Assembly: GCF_016918735.1 (NCBI RefSeq)
Contig: NZ_JAFFPR010000017.1
Coordinates: forward strand, 1-20,106
Reading direction: 5' to 3'
Length of the DNA stretch: 20,106 nt
Source of the DNA: Leptospira abararensis
GTDB taxonomy: Bacteria; Spirochaetota; Leptospiria; Leptospirales; Leptospiraceae
The notes beneath the pieces are model-generated. The model worked only from the letters and a program-made list of their open reading frames with translations. It had not been told where the DNA came from and searched no databases. The position numbers and the translations under genes are program-made. This document shows positions 1-7,338 of this stretch, one piece after another (positions within the stretch are counted from its first letter, which is position 1; every line of letters starts with the position of its first letter).

Positions 1-316
1 CTTGCGGAGATGTACGAAATTTGGTGGTTGGCGGAATCATTTTATTATAATTTACACCTTGGTATTGGATTTGCAAGAGGATGGGTGCACCTTCAGGCAA
101 ATCTGTTTCAGGAAAACGAAATTTACCCGATTGCGGACCAATTTCTGCTAAAGGAACCATGGCCCCTTGCAAAGCCAACATTCGAATTGAATCTGCCTTA
201 CCGAGTCCACCGGTTGTACCATTTTGGATCGTTCCATAAATGGAAAGTTTTTCCGCATAACTTGCGCTTGAGAGAAATAGGAAAATCAATATTGAGAAAA
301 GATGGCTTCGAAACAT
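1..316 (-). CDS. Exported protein of unknown function, 3' end cut by the window edge
   Basis: Reading the minus strand from the ATG at 316-314 gives 105 codons without a stop before the sequence ends. The N-terminus is a typical signal peptide: Arg/His near the start, a hydrophobic core (residues 7-16) and an Ala-x-x-Ala-like site ending SYA at 19-21. The mature part begins EKLSIYGTIQNGTTGG and continues as alternating beta-strand-like sequence with a QIQYQGVNYN segment. This resembles the small beta-sandwich (carboxypeptidase-regulatory/transthyretin-like) domains of secreted proteins, but that is impression only. A purine-rich stretch (AGAAAGAGAAAAAG) lies 7 bases upstream of the ATG. The gene is divergent from the glycosyltransferase gene. 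No function can be given because the rest of the protein lies outside the window. Confidence 0.8.
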   Translation of the reverse strand, partial: MFRSHLFSILIFLFLSSASYAEKLSIYGTIQNGTTGGLGKADSIRMLALQGAMVPLAEIGPQSGKFRFPETDLPEGAPILLQIQYQGVNYNKMIPPTTKFRTSPQ

Positions 317-442
317 TTTGATACTTTTTCTCTTTCTTTCGATTCCAATCCAAGTGAAAAAACGGCAGTTTTTAAAAATTTAGAGGCGACAATAGAGGAT
401 ACTGGACATAATGTTTTAGATAGGAAAGGAAAGCCCGGCTAC

Positions 443-1255
443 ATGAAGCAACTGAGCGAAATCGTTCACAATTCCTCAAAAGATGAGAGGGATATACTAC
501 TAGAATACCAAAATATCGATGTTTCCAAGCTGGAAACCCTCAATGTTTTAGGAATTCCCATCGACAACGTGACTACCGACGAAGCCATCGCTAAACTCTT
601 TCGCGTGCTTGAGAAAAAAGAAGGCATGCACCACGTTTTATTTTTAGATCCCATCAAACTCATGAGGATGCGTCCCAAAAAATCACTCCACCGGATTGCA
701 GAAAAAGCCGGAACCATTCTCGTGGAAGGTGCTGGAATTGGTTGGATGACATCCGGAAGGCTCAAAGAAAGAGTCACTCCTATTGCTGTGATGATGGATC
801 TCATCCGACTAGCAGAACTCAAAGAGTTCACAGCTTTTATCTTTGGGGCAAAAGACGAAATTGTAGAACGAATTTATTTTAACCTAACAAGGCACTTTCC
901 TAAAGTTCGGATCGTAGGAAGACATGCGGGTCATCTGGACAGGCAACGAGAGATGCGAGTCAAAGAAGCCATCCGAAAAACAGGACCCGATATCATCTTC
1001 CTTGCCATGGATTTTCCTGACCAAGAAATTTGGATCGAAAACAATACCGGATATTTTGGCAAAGCAGTTGTCATCGGTGTGGGTGGCGCCTTAGATATGC
1101 TATCTGGTGCTGACAAAAAAGCCCCAGAATGGTTTAAAGAAAGAGGACTCATTTGGTTTTGGAGGATCATCGCAAGACCTTACCGAATCCAAAGGATGTG
1201 GGAAACTTTCTATTTCTTTCTTTTGGGAATCCGCGAACGCTTTCGCAAACATTAA
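443..1255 (+). CDS. WecG/TagA/CpsF-family glycosyltransferase (divergent active site)
   Basis: A 270-residue protein of the GT26 family, whose members transfer N-acetylmannosaminuronate or ManNAc from a UDP-sugar to a lipid-linked sugar at the inner membrane. The family pattern is clear in the second half: FGAKDE (134-139), PDIIFLAMDFPDQEIWI (182-198), IGVGGALDMLSG (211-222), KKAPEW (225-230) and the GLIWFWR...RPYRIQR tail (235-251). The first half is divergent: the usual T-x-N of the substrate pocket reads F-x-D (FLD, 67-69) and the usual DGxG reads EGAG (95-98). The frame is open to a start at 302, but that would overlap the divergent exported protein, and its first 47 residues resemble no part of the family. 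ATG 443 has AGGAAAGGAAAG just upstream and gives a family-like length. The sugar and acceptor are unknown, and no polysaccharide cluster surrounds it. Confidence 0.85.
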   Translation: MKQLSEIVHNSSKDERDILLEYQNIDVSKLETLNVLGIPIDNVTTDEAIAKLFRVLEKKEGMHHVLFLDPIKLMRMRPKKSLHRIAEKAGTILVEGAGIGWMTSGRLKERVTPIAVMMDLIRLAELKEFTAFIFGAKDEIVERIYFNLTRHFPKVRIVGRHAGHLDRQREMRVKEAIRKTGPDIIFLAMDFPDQEIWIENNTGYFGKAVVIGVGGALDMLSGADKKAPEWFKERGLIWFWRIIARPYRIQRMWETFYFFLLGIRERFRKH

Positions 1256-1261
1256 TTCGAT

Positions 1262-4200
1262 CTACTTTTTAATTTGAGTCAATCGGTCCAGTGTCGGTGC
1301 GAGCCAATCTTCTAACAATGGTTCGCGGTCGAGTTTGGCCCGGGCAAACACCAAATCTTTGTTAGAGTTCGCAATTTCGCTTACCGAACCAATTTTACGC
1401 GCTGTTTCCATCGCTTTCCAATAGTATTTGAGGGCATTGATCGTATCTTGTTTTTTCTCATACACAGCTCCAATATTATTGTAGAGGGCAGTTAGAGTTT
1501 CATACACTTCTCTATGATCCGAGTTTTCTGTATCGATCCTTCCCAAACTTTGTTCTTTCAGTTCAAAATCATCTTTTAATTTCAGATAGTTGCCAAGGGC
1601 AGCATTGTACTGTCTTGTATAGTAAAAGGAATTTCCTTTTCCAAAAAGTAAGGTTGCGTTATTATAAATATCTTCTTCCGGAAGTTCGGCCCAAAAATCC
1701 AAACTTTGCGCAAAGTCTCCATGATTATAATCAATCCAACCTAAGTAATAATAACATTCTCTGACAATCTTTGGATCTTTAGAAATATCACGTTCCAGAG
1801 CCGCCAAAAATGATTCGCGAGCCATAAAAAGACCATTACGTCTCTCTTTTTCTTCATAAGAAAGAGTTCCAATACTACGTTCTGGATAGATTTTTTTACC
1901 AGGGAATTCTCGTATATTGTCTGTTATATTGATTCCAGCTGCTTCCAAAAATTGGATTTTACCTAAGTTAAAAGAAATCCTTCCCGGACTTCCTTCGAGT
2001 AAGGTTTCATCCTCATCTCTTTCCCCAAGCCTGTCTCTGTAATTTTGATAACGATCATCCGCTTCCCGAAGGAGTTTTACGGCTTCATCATAGTTTTCTG
2101 TTTGGATATAATACTCAGCCATGAGTAAAACCGCTAAGTAGTGGCGGATATCGTAAGTGGACGCCAATTCCAATTGTTTAAGGGCACGCGCCGCTTCTTC
2201 TTTTTTGAAATAAAACCGAGCTCTTTGGTAATATCCTTCGGCAAATTTGGAACCACCCTCTTTTCCATAGGCAATGTTTAAAAGGTATTCCACATTATCA
2301 TCAATCTCCATTCCAGTGACTTGGTCTTCTGGGTTGATGTTGTATTTGATTCTTACTTCTTCAGAATCTAAATCAATATAAAAGGATGCCAATTTTGCCA
2401 AAACAAAAAGAGAGAGTTCGTCCTCGATGTTAAGAGCATTCCGAACTTGTCTGTGGTGGTTTAAAACATACTGAGGATTGTTATCTCGTTTCCACATTTC
2501 GATATATGTTGACAAAATCCCACCATGACCGATGGCATTTTTTGGATACTTTTCAATGATATCGTTATAGTATTTAACAGCCGTTCCAAACTCTTGTTTG
2601 TTATAAAAAATCTTAGCAATGCCTGCGATGGCATCTACATTGTCAGGATCTCCACCATCGGTAAACACTCGTTTGAAGTATTCAATGGCAAGGTGATCGT
2701 TTTTATATTTTTTGCGATTACTCCCTGGAGGAACTTCGATGAAGTCCTTTCGGTGAAAGGAGTGAAAAGTTCCAAGCGCAATGTAGGTATCAATGTCATG
2801 GACATTGTATTTTAAACGGGATGCAATGTAAGCACCCGCTTTTAATACCCTTCTTGGAACTTTATCCTGAGAAGTAAGATAAAATGCAAGTTCTGAAAGT
2901 GGTCGTCGGCCTGCGGTTTCGACTCCCGCATCATTCCATTCTGTTTTTTTCGCAAAACTAATGTTTGGTACTTCTTTTCTATTTTCCCAGGCACGTTTGT
3001 GTTCTTTGTCTTCTGGTTCATAACCAAAATCAGGTTCCACTTTCCCAAAACATTTTTCAAAGGCTCTTTCATACTGCCCAGCTTTCGTATAGGCAGTACA
3101 ATATTTGTTCAAAAACTCTAAGTTATGTGGGAAAATCTCTTCCCCTTTGATAAAATAATTTTCGGCATCAGCGAGGAGTTTTTTCTTCTCGAGAGCATCT
3201 GTTTCATAACTAAACTCTTCGATTTTTTCAAGTCCGAGTGCATACTGCGCTTTGGCGCGATAAGGAACAATGACATATTTCCAAAGAGTTACGATTCCAA
3301 ATACAAGAAATACAGCTGCAGCCGAGGACAAAATTGTTCGACGAACTAACTCTCGTTTGCGGGCGGCACCTTCTTTGGTATACGCATCCCGACTTGCAAT
3401 GATTGGCACACCATCGGCTGCAAACTTACCAGTGGAGTCACTAAGCTCCACTCTTTCCCCAAGAAGGCCACTTAAATAACTTGCGATGTCTTCTGGTTTT
3501 TGTTGTGCCTTAATGAGTTCAATGATTTCTTTTTGATTGCGAACCGGAATCCTTTGGTTCACAATCGTATCAATGATGGTACGACGAAGTTTTGGCGGGT
3601 AACGAAGTAATTCAGACTGGATGACAGCCAACTCTTCATCTGTTAGGTTAGCCTCGAGTGACTCTTCTGGTTCGTCTTCTTTGCCAAGAGACATGAGGTC
3701 TTCTTCAAAGCCCCCAGGCCCATCAGAACCAAAGTCGTCCATAGTGGAGACTGGCATATCATCAATGGATGGTGCTAAATCGTCAAAAGAAGGAGCTCCT
3801 AAGTCATCATCGAGACTTGGTGGTTCCATTCCCACACCCAAGTCACCAAACGGATCATCAAATCCACCACCTACATCCGCGGGTTCATTGTCCCGAGACG
3901 GAGCGGACGGACTGTCCATATTTCCGAAAGGATCATCGCCAAAACTTTCTGTGGGCGTTGGGGTAGATCCCATATCGGCAAAAGGATCATCGCCAAAAGA
4001 TGACTCTCCACTAGATGCAGGTGTGGAAAGATCACCAAACGGATCATCGGCGGTGTCTGCATCGGATGTCGGTGTATCAAATCCACCAAAGGGGTCATCA
4101 CCAAAACTTTCTGTCGGCGTTGGGGTGGAACCCATATCCGCAAAAGGATCATCACCAGTCGGAGTAGTGTCACCACCTCCCCCAAAATCAAAATCATCCT

Positions 4201-4897
4201 CAGAAGCAGCAGGAGTTTCTTCTCCCGAATCAAAACCAGCGAACAGGTCTTCGTCGGTTGTGGGAGGAGTATCATCGTCTCCACCCAAATTAGCAAAGGG
4301 ATCATCACCAATGACAGGGGCTGGTTTTTCCTCTAAAGGAGCTTCATCGACCGCATCTAAATTAGCAAAAGGATCATCTTCATCAGAAGTTTCTCCTGGA
4401 GTGTCCATACTTGCGAAGGGGTCTGGTTCGTCAGTTGCGCCTGAATCGGAAGCAAATGGGTCGGTATCTTCTGTATCAGTGGAGGGGGCATCAAAATCAA
4501 AATCGTCGGTCGCAGCTGGTGTGGGACTTGGTTTTGGTGAGTCTTCACCAAGTAATTCATCTAAATCAATTCCGTCGTCTTCTTCGGCTTCTCGGTTGGG
4601 AAGTTTGGGAGGACCAAAATCATCGTCCTCATCATCAAGAGCTGCAAAAGGATCTCCACCTTCGGCATCACCCGTCCCTTCATTATCAAAATCGTCAAAG
4701 GCAGAGCCGGAATCTTCCTCTGTGTCGGCTTCCGGTTCAGAAGGCGTAATGGGGCTTGTATATCCCAGTTTCTCACGTAAAACCTTCGCCATCGGATTCA
4801 GTTCTTCCGATGAGAGCGGATTTTTATTGAGAGCCGAAAACATCGTCTCGATTTGTGTGATTTCTTCCGGACTCAATTTGTCTATCGGCTCAGCCAT
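1262..4897 (-). CDS. Large inner-membrane TPR protein with acidic DPF-repeat cytoplasmic region
   Basis: A 1211-residue protein. Residues 1-50 form a short helical segment. Residues 55-415 are acidic, low-complexity and probably disordered, with about a dozen (D/G/T/P)DPF(A/G) motifs. Residues 418-485 form a compact helical domain (LTDEELAVIQSELL...). A basic stretch (KEGAARKRELVRR) is followed by one membrane helix at about 521-545. From 551 to the end lie many TPR-like helical repeats, for example around 755-780 and 1145-1180. By the positive-inside rule the acidic part is cytoplasmic and the TPR part periplasmic. The layout (soluble N-part, helical domain, one membrane helix, long periplasmic TPR region) recalls spirochaete flagellar-collar TPR proteins such as Borrelia FlcA; this is from memory and unverified. 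AGGAA lies 10 bases before the ATG. The gene is convergent with the glycosyltransferase gene (6-base gap), so any terminator must lie inside a coding region. Confidence 0.9.
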   Translation of the reverse strand: MAEPIDKLSPEEITQIETMFSALNKNPLSSEELNPMAKVLREKLGYTSPITPSEPEADTEEDSGSAFDDFDNEGTGDAEGGDPFAALDDEDDDFGPPKLPNREAEEDDGIDLDELLGEDSPKPSPTPAATDDFDFDAPSTDTEDTDPFASDSGATDEPDPFASMDTPGETSDEDDPFANLDAVDEAPLEEKPAPVIGDDPFANLGGDDDTPPTTDEDLFAGFDSGEETPAASEDDFDFGGGGDTTPTGDDPFADMGSTPTPTESFGDDPFGGFDTPTSDADTADDPFGDLSTPASSGESSFGDDPFADMGSTPTPTESFGDDPFGNMDSPSAPSRDNEPADVGGGFDDPFGDLGVGMEPPSLDDDLGAPSFDDLAPSIDDMPVSTMDDFGSDGPGGFEEDLMSLGKEDEPEESLEANLTDEELAVIQSELLRYPPKLRRTIIDTIVNQRIPVRNQKEIIELIKAQQKPEDIASYLSGLLGERVELSDSTGKFAADGVPIIASRDAYTKEGAARKRELVRRTILSSAAAVFLVFGIVTLWKYVIVPYRAKAQYALGLEKIEEFSYETDALEKKKLLADAENYFIKGEEIFPHNLEFLNKYCTAYTKAGQYERAFEKCFGKVEPDFGYEPEDKEHKRAWENRKEVPNISFAKKTEWNDAGVETAGRRPLSELAFYLTSQDKVPRRVLKAGAYIASRLKYNVHDIDTYIALGTFHSFHRKDFIEVPPGSNRKKYKNDHLAIEYFKRVFTDGGDPDNVDAIAGIAKIFYNKQEFGTAVKYYNDIIEKYPKNAIGHGGILSTYIEMWKRDNNPQYVLNHHRQVRNALNIEDELSLFVLAKLASFYIDLDSEEVRIKYNINPEDQVTGMEIDDNVEYLLNIAYGKEGGSKFAEGYYQRARFYFKKEEAARALKQLELASTYDIRHYLAVLLMAEYYIQTENYDEAVKLLREADDRYQNYRDRLGERDEDETLLEGSPGRISFNLGKIQFLEAAGINITDNIREFPGKKIYPERSIGTLSYEEKERRNGLFMARESFLAALERDISKDPKIVRECYYYLGWIDYNHGDFAQSLDFWAELPEEDIYNNATLLFGKGNSFYYTRQYNAALGNYLKLKDDFELKEQSLGRIDTENSDHREVYETLTALYNNIGAVYEKKQDTINALKYYWKAMETARKIGSVSEIANSNKDLVFARAKLDREPLLEDWLAPTLDRLTQIKK
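3923..3991 (-). repeat. Copy 2 of the 69-base direct repeat inside the TPR gene
   Basis: This codes for residues 303-325 of the TPR protein, identical at the protein level to residues 249-271. The two copies are offset by 162 bases (54 codons), so copy number could change without a frameshift. Confidence 0.85.
4085..4153 (-). repeat. Copy 1 of a 69-base direct repeat inside the TPR gene
   Basis: This codes for residues 249-271 of the TPR protein (DDPFADMGSTPTPTES followed by FGDDPFG). The same 23 residues recur at 303-325, with only synonymous or near-silent base changes. It is the best preserved unit of the DPF-motif array and shows that the array grew by duplication within the gene. Confidence 0.85.
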
Positions 4898-4938
4898 TAC
4901 GGGTCTATTCCTAATGAATTATCGGCCCCTTCTTAAAA

Positions 4939-4965
4939 TGACAGAATATTTTTTTTATTATGTCA
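4939..4965. promoter_or_regulatory. Imperfect inverted repeat between divergent genes
   Basis: TGACAGAATA (4939-4948) and TATTATGTCA (4956-4965) pair at 9 of 10 positions across a run of seven T. The element sits in the 154-base gap between the TPR gene and the divergent exported CBM48-like gene, which is where an operator or divergent promoter would be expected. The symmetry is seen directly; regulatory function is inferred. No convincing sigma-70 promoter could be fixed in this gap. Confidence 0.4.
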
Positions 4966-5051
4966 GATGGTTCCGTCGGAAAAAAACCTTTCACTCTCTT
5001 TTTTCATTTCTGCCGAAAATTATCTAGAAGGACGCCTTAACGACCACGACT

Positions 5052-5930
5052 ATGATGAAATTCAAATCCATCCGTATCGCCCTATTTTTACTCTTTTTCA
5101 CAGGAATCGGAATCTTTGCCGAGGAGGGAATGGATTGGATTGGAAGTTTTTCCTCCAAAGAACTAGAGATGTCGGATGAAACCGAAGACCAAGATACGGT
5201 CTATTACCTTTGGCAACTAGAAAGTCTCAAAAAAAATATCGCTCCACGTTACATTCGTTATCTTGACGTAGAATCTTACGTATCCTCTGGCAAACTCATT
5301 CATAGAGGGATTCTCTTTACCTACAATGGACTCCGAGATGAATCAGTAGAAATCTGTGGAAGTTTTAACAATTGGGATTGTTCCGATATGAAACGAAACC
5401 AATACGGAATCTATTATACAGTCGTAGAACCTACACAAATCACAGATACTTACGAAGACGATCCAGTTTATGAATACAAGTTTCGAGTGAACGGTCTCCT
5501 TACCTATGATCCCGAAAACTTTGATAAGTTGGAAGATGGATCTGGATCTTACTACTCCCGTTTTATTTTAGAAGGAAAAGATACGGACCGGCAAACAAAA
5601 ACGATGGTCCTCGAAGATTCCGCAAACGAAGAAAGAGACTTACGAACCGTAAAATTCCAAATCTATTTACCAAATGCCGAAGTAGTTCGAGTGGTGGGGA
5701 GTTTTAATGATTGGAATCCAGAACATGATTTTTTGAAAAAAGATAGAAAGGGAGTTTTTACTCTCGAAAAGAAATTACTTCCGGGTGAATACCATTACCA
5801 ATTCATTGTGGATGGGGACTATATGTTGGATACTTACAATCCAACCACTCATATCAAAGTGGATACTAATGAATCGGTTTCTTCTCTGTTAGTGCCAGAA
5901 AGAAATTATGCTTTAGAACGTAAGATGTAA
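5052..5930 (+). CDS. Exported protein with two AMPK/CBM48-like glycogen-binding domains
   Basis: A 292-residue protein with a clear Sec signal peptide (charged MMKFKSIR, hydrophobic core to about 20, likely cleavage after IFA at 21-23). After a linker (24-83) come two similar beta-sandwich modules. Module 1 (about 84-175) contains VEICGSFNNWDCSDM at 99-113 and YEYKFRVNG at 140-148. Module 2 (about 198-275) contains VRVVGSFNDWNPEHDF at 212-227 and YHYQFIVDG at 247-255. The pattern GSF(N)xW followed by (Y/F)xF.V(D/N)G is that of the AMPK-beta/isoamylase N-terminal (CBM48/E-set) family, which binds alpha-glucans. No catalytic domain is present. Two adjacent ATG codons (5052 and 5055) are possible starts; the only Shine-Dalgarno-like sequence (GAAGGA) is about 19 bases upstream, which is far. 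An exported protein with such domains probably acts as a binding or scaffold protein in the periplasm. The ligand is unknown. Confidence 0.85.
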   Translation: MMKFKSIRIALFLLFFTGIGIFAEEGMDWIGSFSSKELEMSDETEDQDTVYYLWQLESLKKNIAPRYIRYLDVESYVSSGKLIHRGILFTYNGLRDESVEICGSFNNWDCSDMKRNQYGIYYTVVEPTQITDTYEDDPVYEYKFRVNGLLTYDPENFDKLEDGSGSYYSRFILEGKDTDRQTKTMVLEDSANEERDLRTVKFQIYLPNAEVVRVVGSFNDWNPEHDFLKKDRKGVFTLEKKLLPGEYHYQFIVDGDYMLDTYNPTTHIKVDTNESVSSLLVPERNYALERKM

Positions 5931-5937
5931 ATTGTTA

Positions 5938-5965
5938 GCTTTGATAACAAAGCAGTTTGATTTTT
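5938..5965 (+). terminator. Possible intrinsic terminator after the CBM48-like gene
   Basis: GCTTTG (5938-5943) and CAAAGC (5948-5953) form a 6-bp stem with a 4-base loop, followed by AGTTTGATTTTT. It starts 8 bases after the stop codon. The stem is short and the T-tract is interrupted, so it may be weak. A second inverted repeat (ATTGAATG at 5967-5974 with CATTCAAT at 5993-6000) lies just beyond, before the end of clpS on the other strand; it has no T-run on either side in the right direction. Confidence 0.45.
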
Positions 5966-6027
5966 AATTGAATGGATGGATTCTGATTCTATCATTCAAT
6001 GCATGAAATACGATTGTGATTCTTAAC

Positions 6028-6354
6028 TTACCTTTCGAGTGTGGCGGTCATCGATCCTTTCGAATTACTCATCCGTGGATCGGGGCCATAGTTTAAAATC
6101 CGTTCGTGGACGAATTCAGCGTGTTCCAATTCCCCAGAAAAGACAATGGTTTTTTTGCGAGTGTCCACTTCGACAGCATGTTGGAAGGCTTTTTCCCAAG
6201 GCATTTGGCAGACGTCCATTAACATCTCAATCACATATTCGTATGTGTGAAAGTCATCATCCCAAAGTACAACCTTCCAAGGCCCATCATTACGACGGGG
6301 CCTCACTTCGGTTTCTTCTAAAATGGATGGTTGGGGAGCTCCGGCACCGGTCAT
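6028..6354 (-). CDS. clpS: ClpS-like adaptor of the Clp protease (variant binding pocket)
   Basis: A 108-residue protein of the ClpS family, which delivers N-degron substrates to the ClpA/ClpC unfoldase. The core is WKVVLWDDDFHTYEYVIEML (26-45) followed by a helix-turn pattern ending ILNYGPDPRM (86-95). Compared with E. coli ClpS, Asn34-Asp35-Asp36 reads D32-D33-D34, the gate Met40 reads Y38, and His66, which contacts the N-terminal amine, reads D64 (VEVDTRKK). The HTYEYVIEML, VD and GPDPR...SKGSM features resemble my memory of planctomycete-type ClpS rather than the E. coli type. The start was taken at the ATG; a TTG at 6366 would add four residues and has AAGG only 3 bases ahead. The gene is last in the run, 16 bases after the transketolase stop, and no clpA is nearby. 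Confidence 0.85.
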   Translation of the reverse strand: MTGAGAPQPSILEETEVRPRRNDGPWKVVLWDDDFHTYEYVIEMLMDVCQMPWEKAFQHAVEVDTRKKTIVFSGELEHAEFVHERILNYGPDPRMSNSKGSMTATLER

Positions 6355-6370
6355 AACCGAAACCAAAACC

Positions 6371-7336
6371 TTATTTTTTCTTTTTGGAAATAGCGATTTC
6401 TGCGTGGGAAACTACATCTTTGGCGCGGAGACCGAAGTAATCAAGTAGACCACTCCAAGTACCCGATTTTCCAAATGTATCTTTCATTCCTACTTTGATG
6501 ACAGGAACTGGATACTCTTCAGAAAGAAGTTCAGACACAGCAGAACCAAGTCCACCAATAACATTATGTTCTTCACAAGTCACAATCGCCCCGCATTCTT
6601 TTGCTTTGGCGATGATGGCTTCTCGATCCAAAGGTTTGATGGTCGCCATATTGAGAAGGCTTGCACTAATTCCTTTTTCTTTGAGAAGACCTACAGCTAT
6701 CATGGCTTCGTTTACCATAACACCGTTGGCAATGATACAAACATCTTTTCCTTCGGAGATCACTTCCGCTTTTCCAATTTGGAATTTGTAGTTTTCTCTT
6801 TCAATCAAAGGAATGGCAGGTCGACCGACCCTAACGTAAACAGGCCCTTTATAGTCCGCAATGGCATGAATGACTTGTTTGGTTTCGTTAAAATCAGAAG
6901 GACAAATCACAGTCATTTCTGGAATGACACGCATAATTGCAAAGTCTTCAATACATTGGTGAGACGCACCGTCTTCTCCCACAGTGATTCCACCGTGAGA
7001 AGCAACGAGTTTTACGTTTAACTTTGGATATACGACGCTATTACGCACCACTTCCCAAGCTCTACCAGATAAAAACATAGCAAAACTAGAAGCAAAAGGC
7101 ACAAACCCAGAAAGGGCAAGGCCTGCCGCATGACCAACTAAGTTTTGTTCAGCGACACCAACATTAAAAAATCGTTCCGGGAAATTTTTCTTAAAATCCG
7201 CAGTTTTAGTGGAACCAGAAAGATCCGCATCTAAAACTACGATATCTTGCCTGGATGCACCTAACTCAACTAAGGCTTCGCCGTATGCATCTCTTGTTGC
7301 TTTTTTGTCCGCAGTGGATTGGCTAGGTGCTCCCAT
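6371..7336 (-). CDS. Transketolase, C-terminal subunit (split enzyme)
   Basis: A 321-residue protein matching the pyrimidine-binding and C-terminal domains of transketolase, which moves two-carbon ketol units between sugar phosphates in the pentose phosphate pathway using thiamine diphosphate. The RDAYGEAL opening, [13 protein letters not shown] (31-43), [13 protein letters not shown] (56-68, with E63 as the expected cofactor-activating Glu), [14 protein letters not shown] (114-127) and [11 protein letters not shown] (145-155) are all typical. The N-terminal, diphosphate-binding half is absent from the window. In organisms with split transketolase it is a separate gene, often adjacent, so it must lie elsewhere here. 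DXS is less likely given the short split form. A good ribosome site (AAGGA) overlaps the end of metK, and only two bases separate the metK stop from this ATG, so the two are probably translationally coupled. Confidence 0.9.
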   Translation of the reverse strand: MGAPSQSTADKKATRDAYGEALVELGASRQDIVVLDADLSGSTKTADFKKNFPERFFNVGVAEQNLVGHAAGLALSGFVPFASSFAMFLSGRAWEVVRNSVVYPKLNVKLVASHGGITVGEDGASHQCIEDFAIMRVIPEMTVICPSDFNETKQVIHAIADYKGPVYVRVGRPAIPLIERENYKFQIGKAEVISEGKDVCIIANGVMVNEAMIAVGLLKEKGISASLLNMATIKPLDREAIIAKAKECGAIVTCEEHNVIGGLGSAVSELLSEEYPVPVIKVGMKDTFGKSGTWSGLLDYFGLRAKDVVSHAEIAISKKKK

Positions 7337-7338
7337 AC

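Noticed and set aside
10..321. A 103-codon plus-strand open frame at the left edge.
   Set aside because: The opposite strand encodes a protein with a clean signal peptide; the plus-strand translation is rich in Trp, His and Phe and looks non-coding.
302..442. N-terminal extension of the glycosyltransferase reading frame.
   Set aside because: It would overlap the divergent exported-protein gene and adds 47 residues unlike the family; the ATG at 443 has a purine-rich ribosome site.
3923..4700. Regular short repeats considered as a CRISPR or tandem DNA element.
   Set aside because: Repeats are in codon register, differ by synonymous changes, have uneven spacing, and belong to the coding frame of the TPR protein.
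3621..5027. A 468-codon plus-strand open frame rich in Ser, Gly, Pro and Lys.
   Set aside because: It mirrors the DPF-repeat region of the TPR gene on the opposite strand; the biased codons of the repeats keep the antisense frame open. No domain, no ribosome site, no normal protein composition.
5967..6000. Inverted repeat ATTGAATG/CATTCAAT as terminator of clpS.
   Set aside because: The minus strand after the stem reads TTAAAAATC, not a U-tract, and the loop is long and AT-rich; kept only as a note.
6566..7021. A 151-codon plus-strand open frame over the transketolase gene.
   Set aside because: Antisense shadow of a well-supported gene, with no recognisable features.
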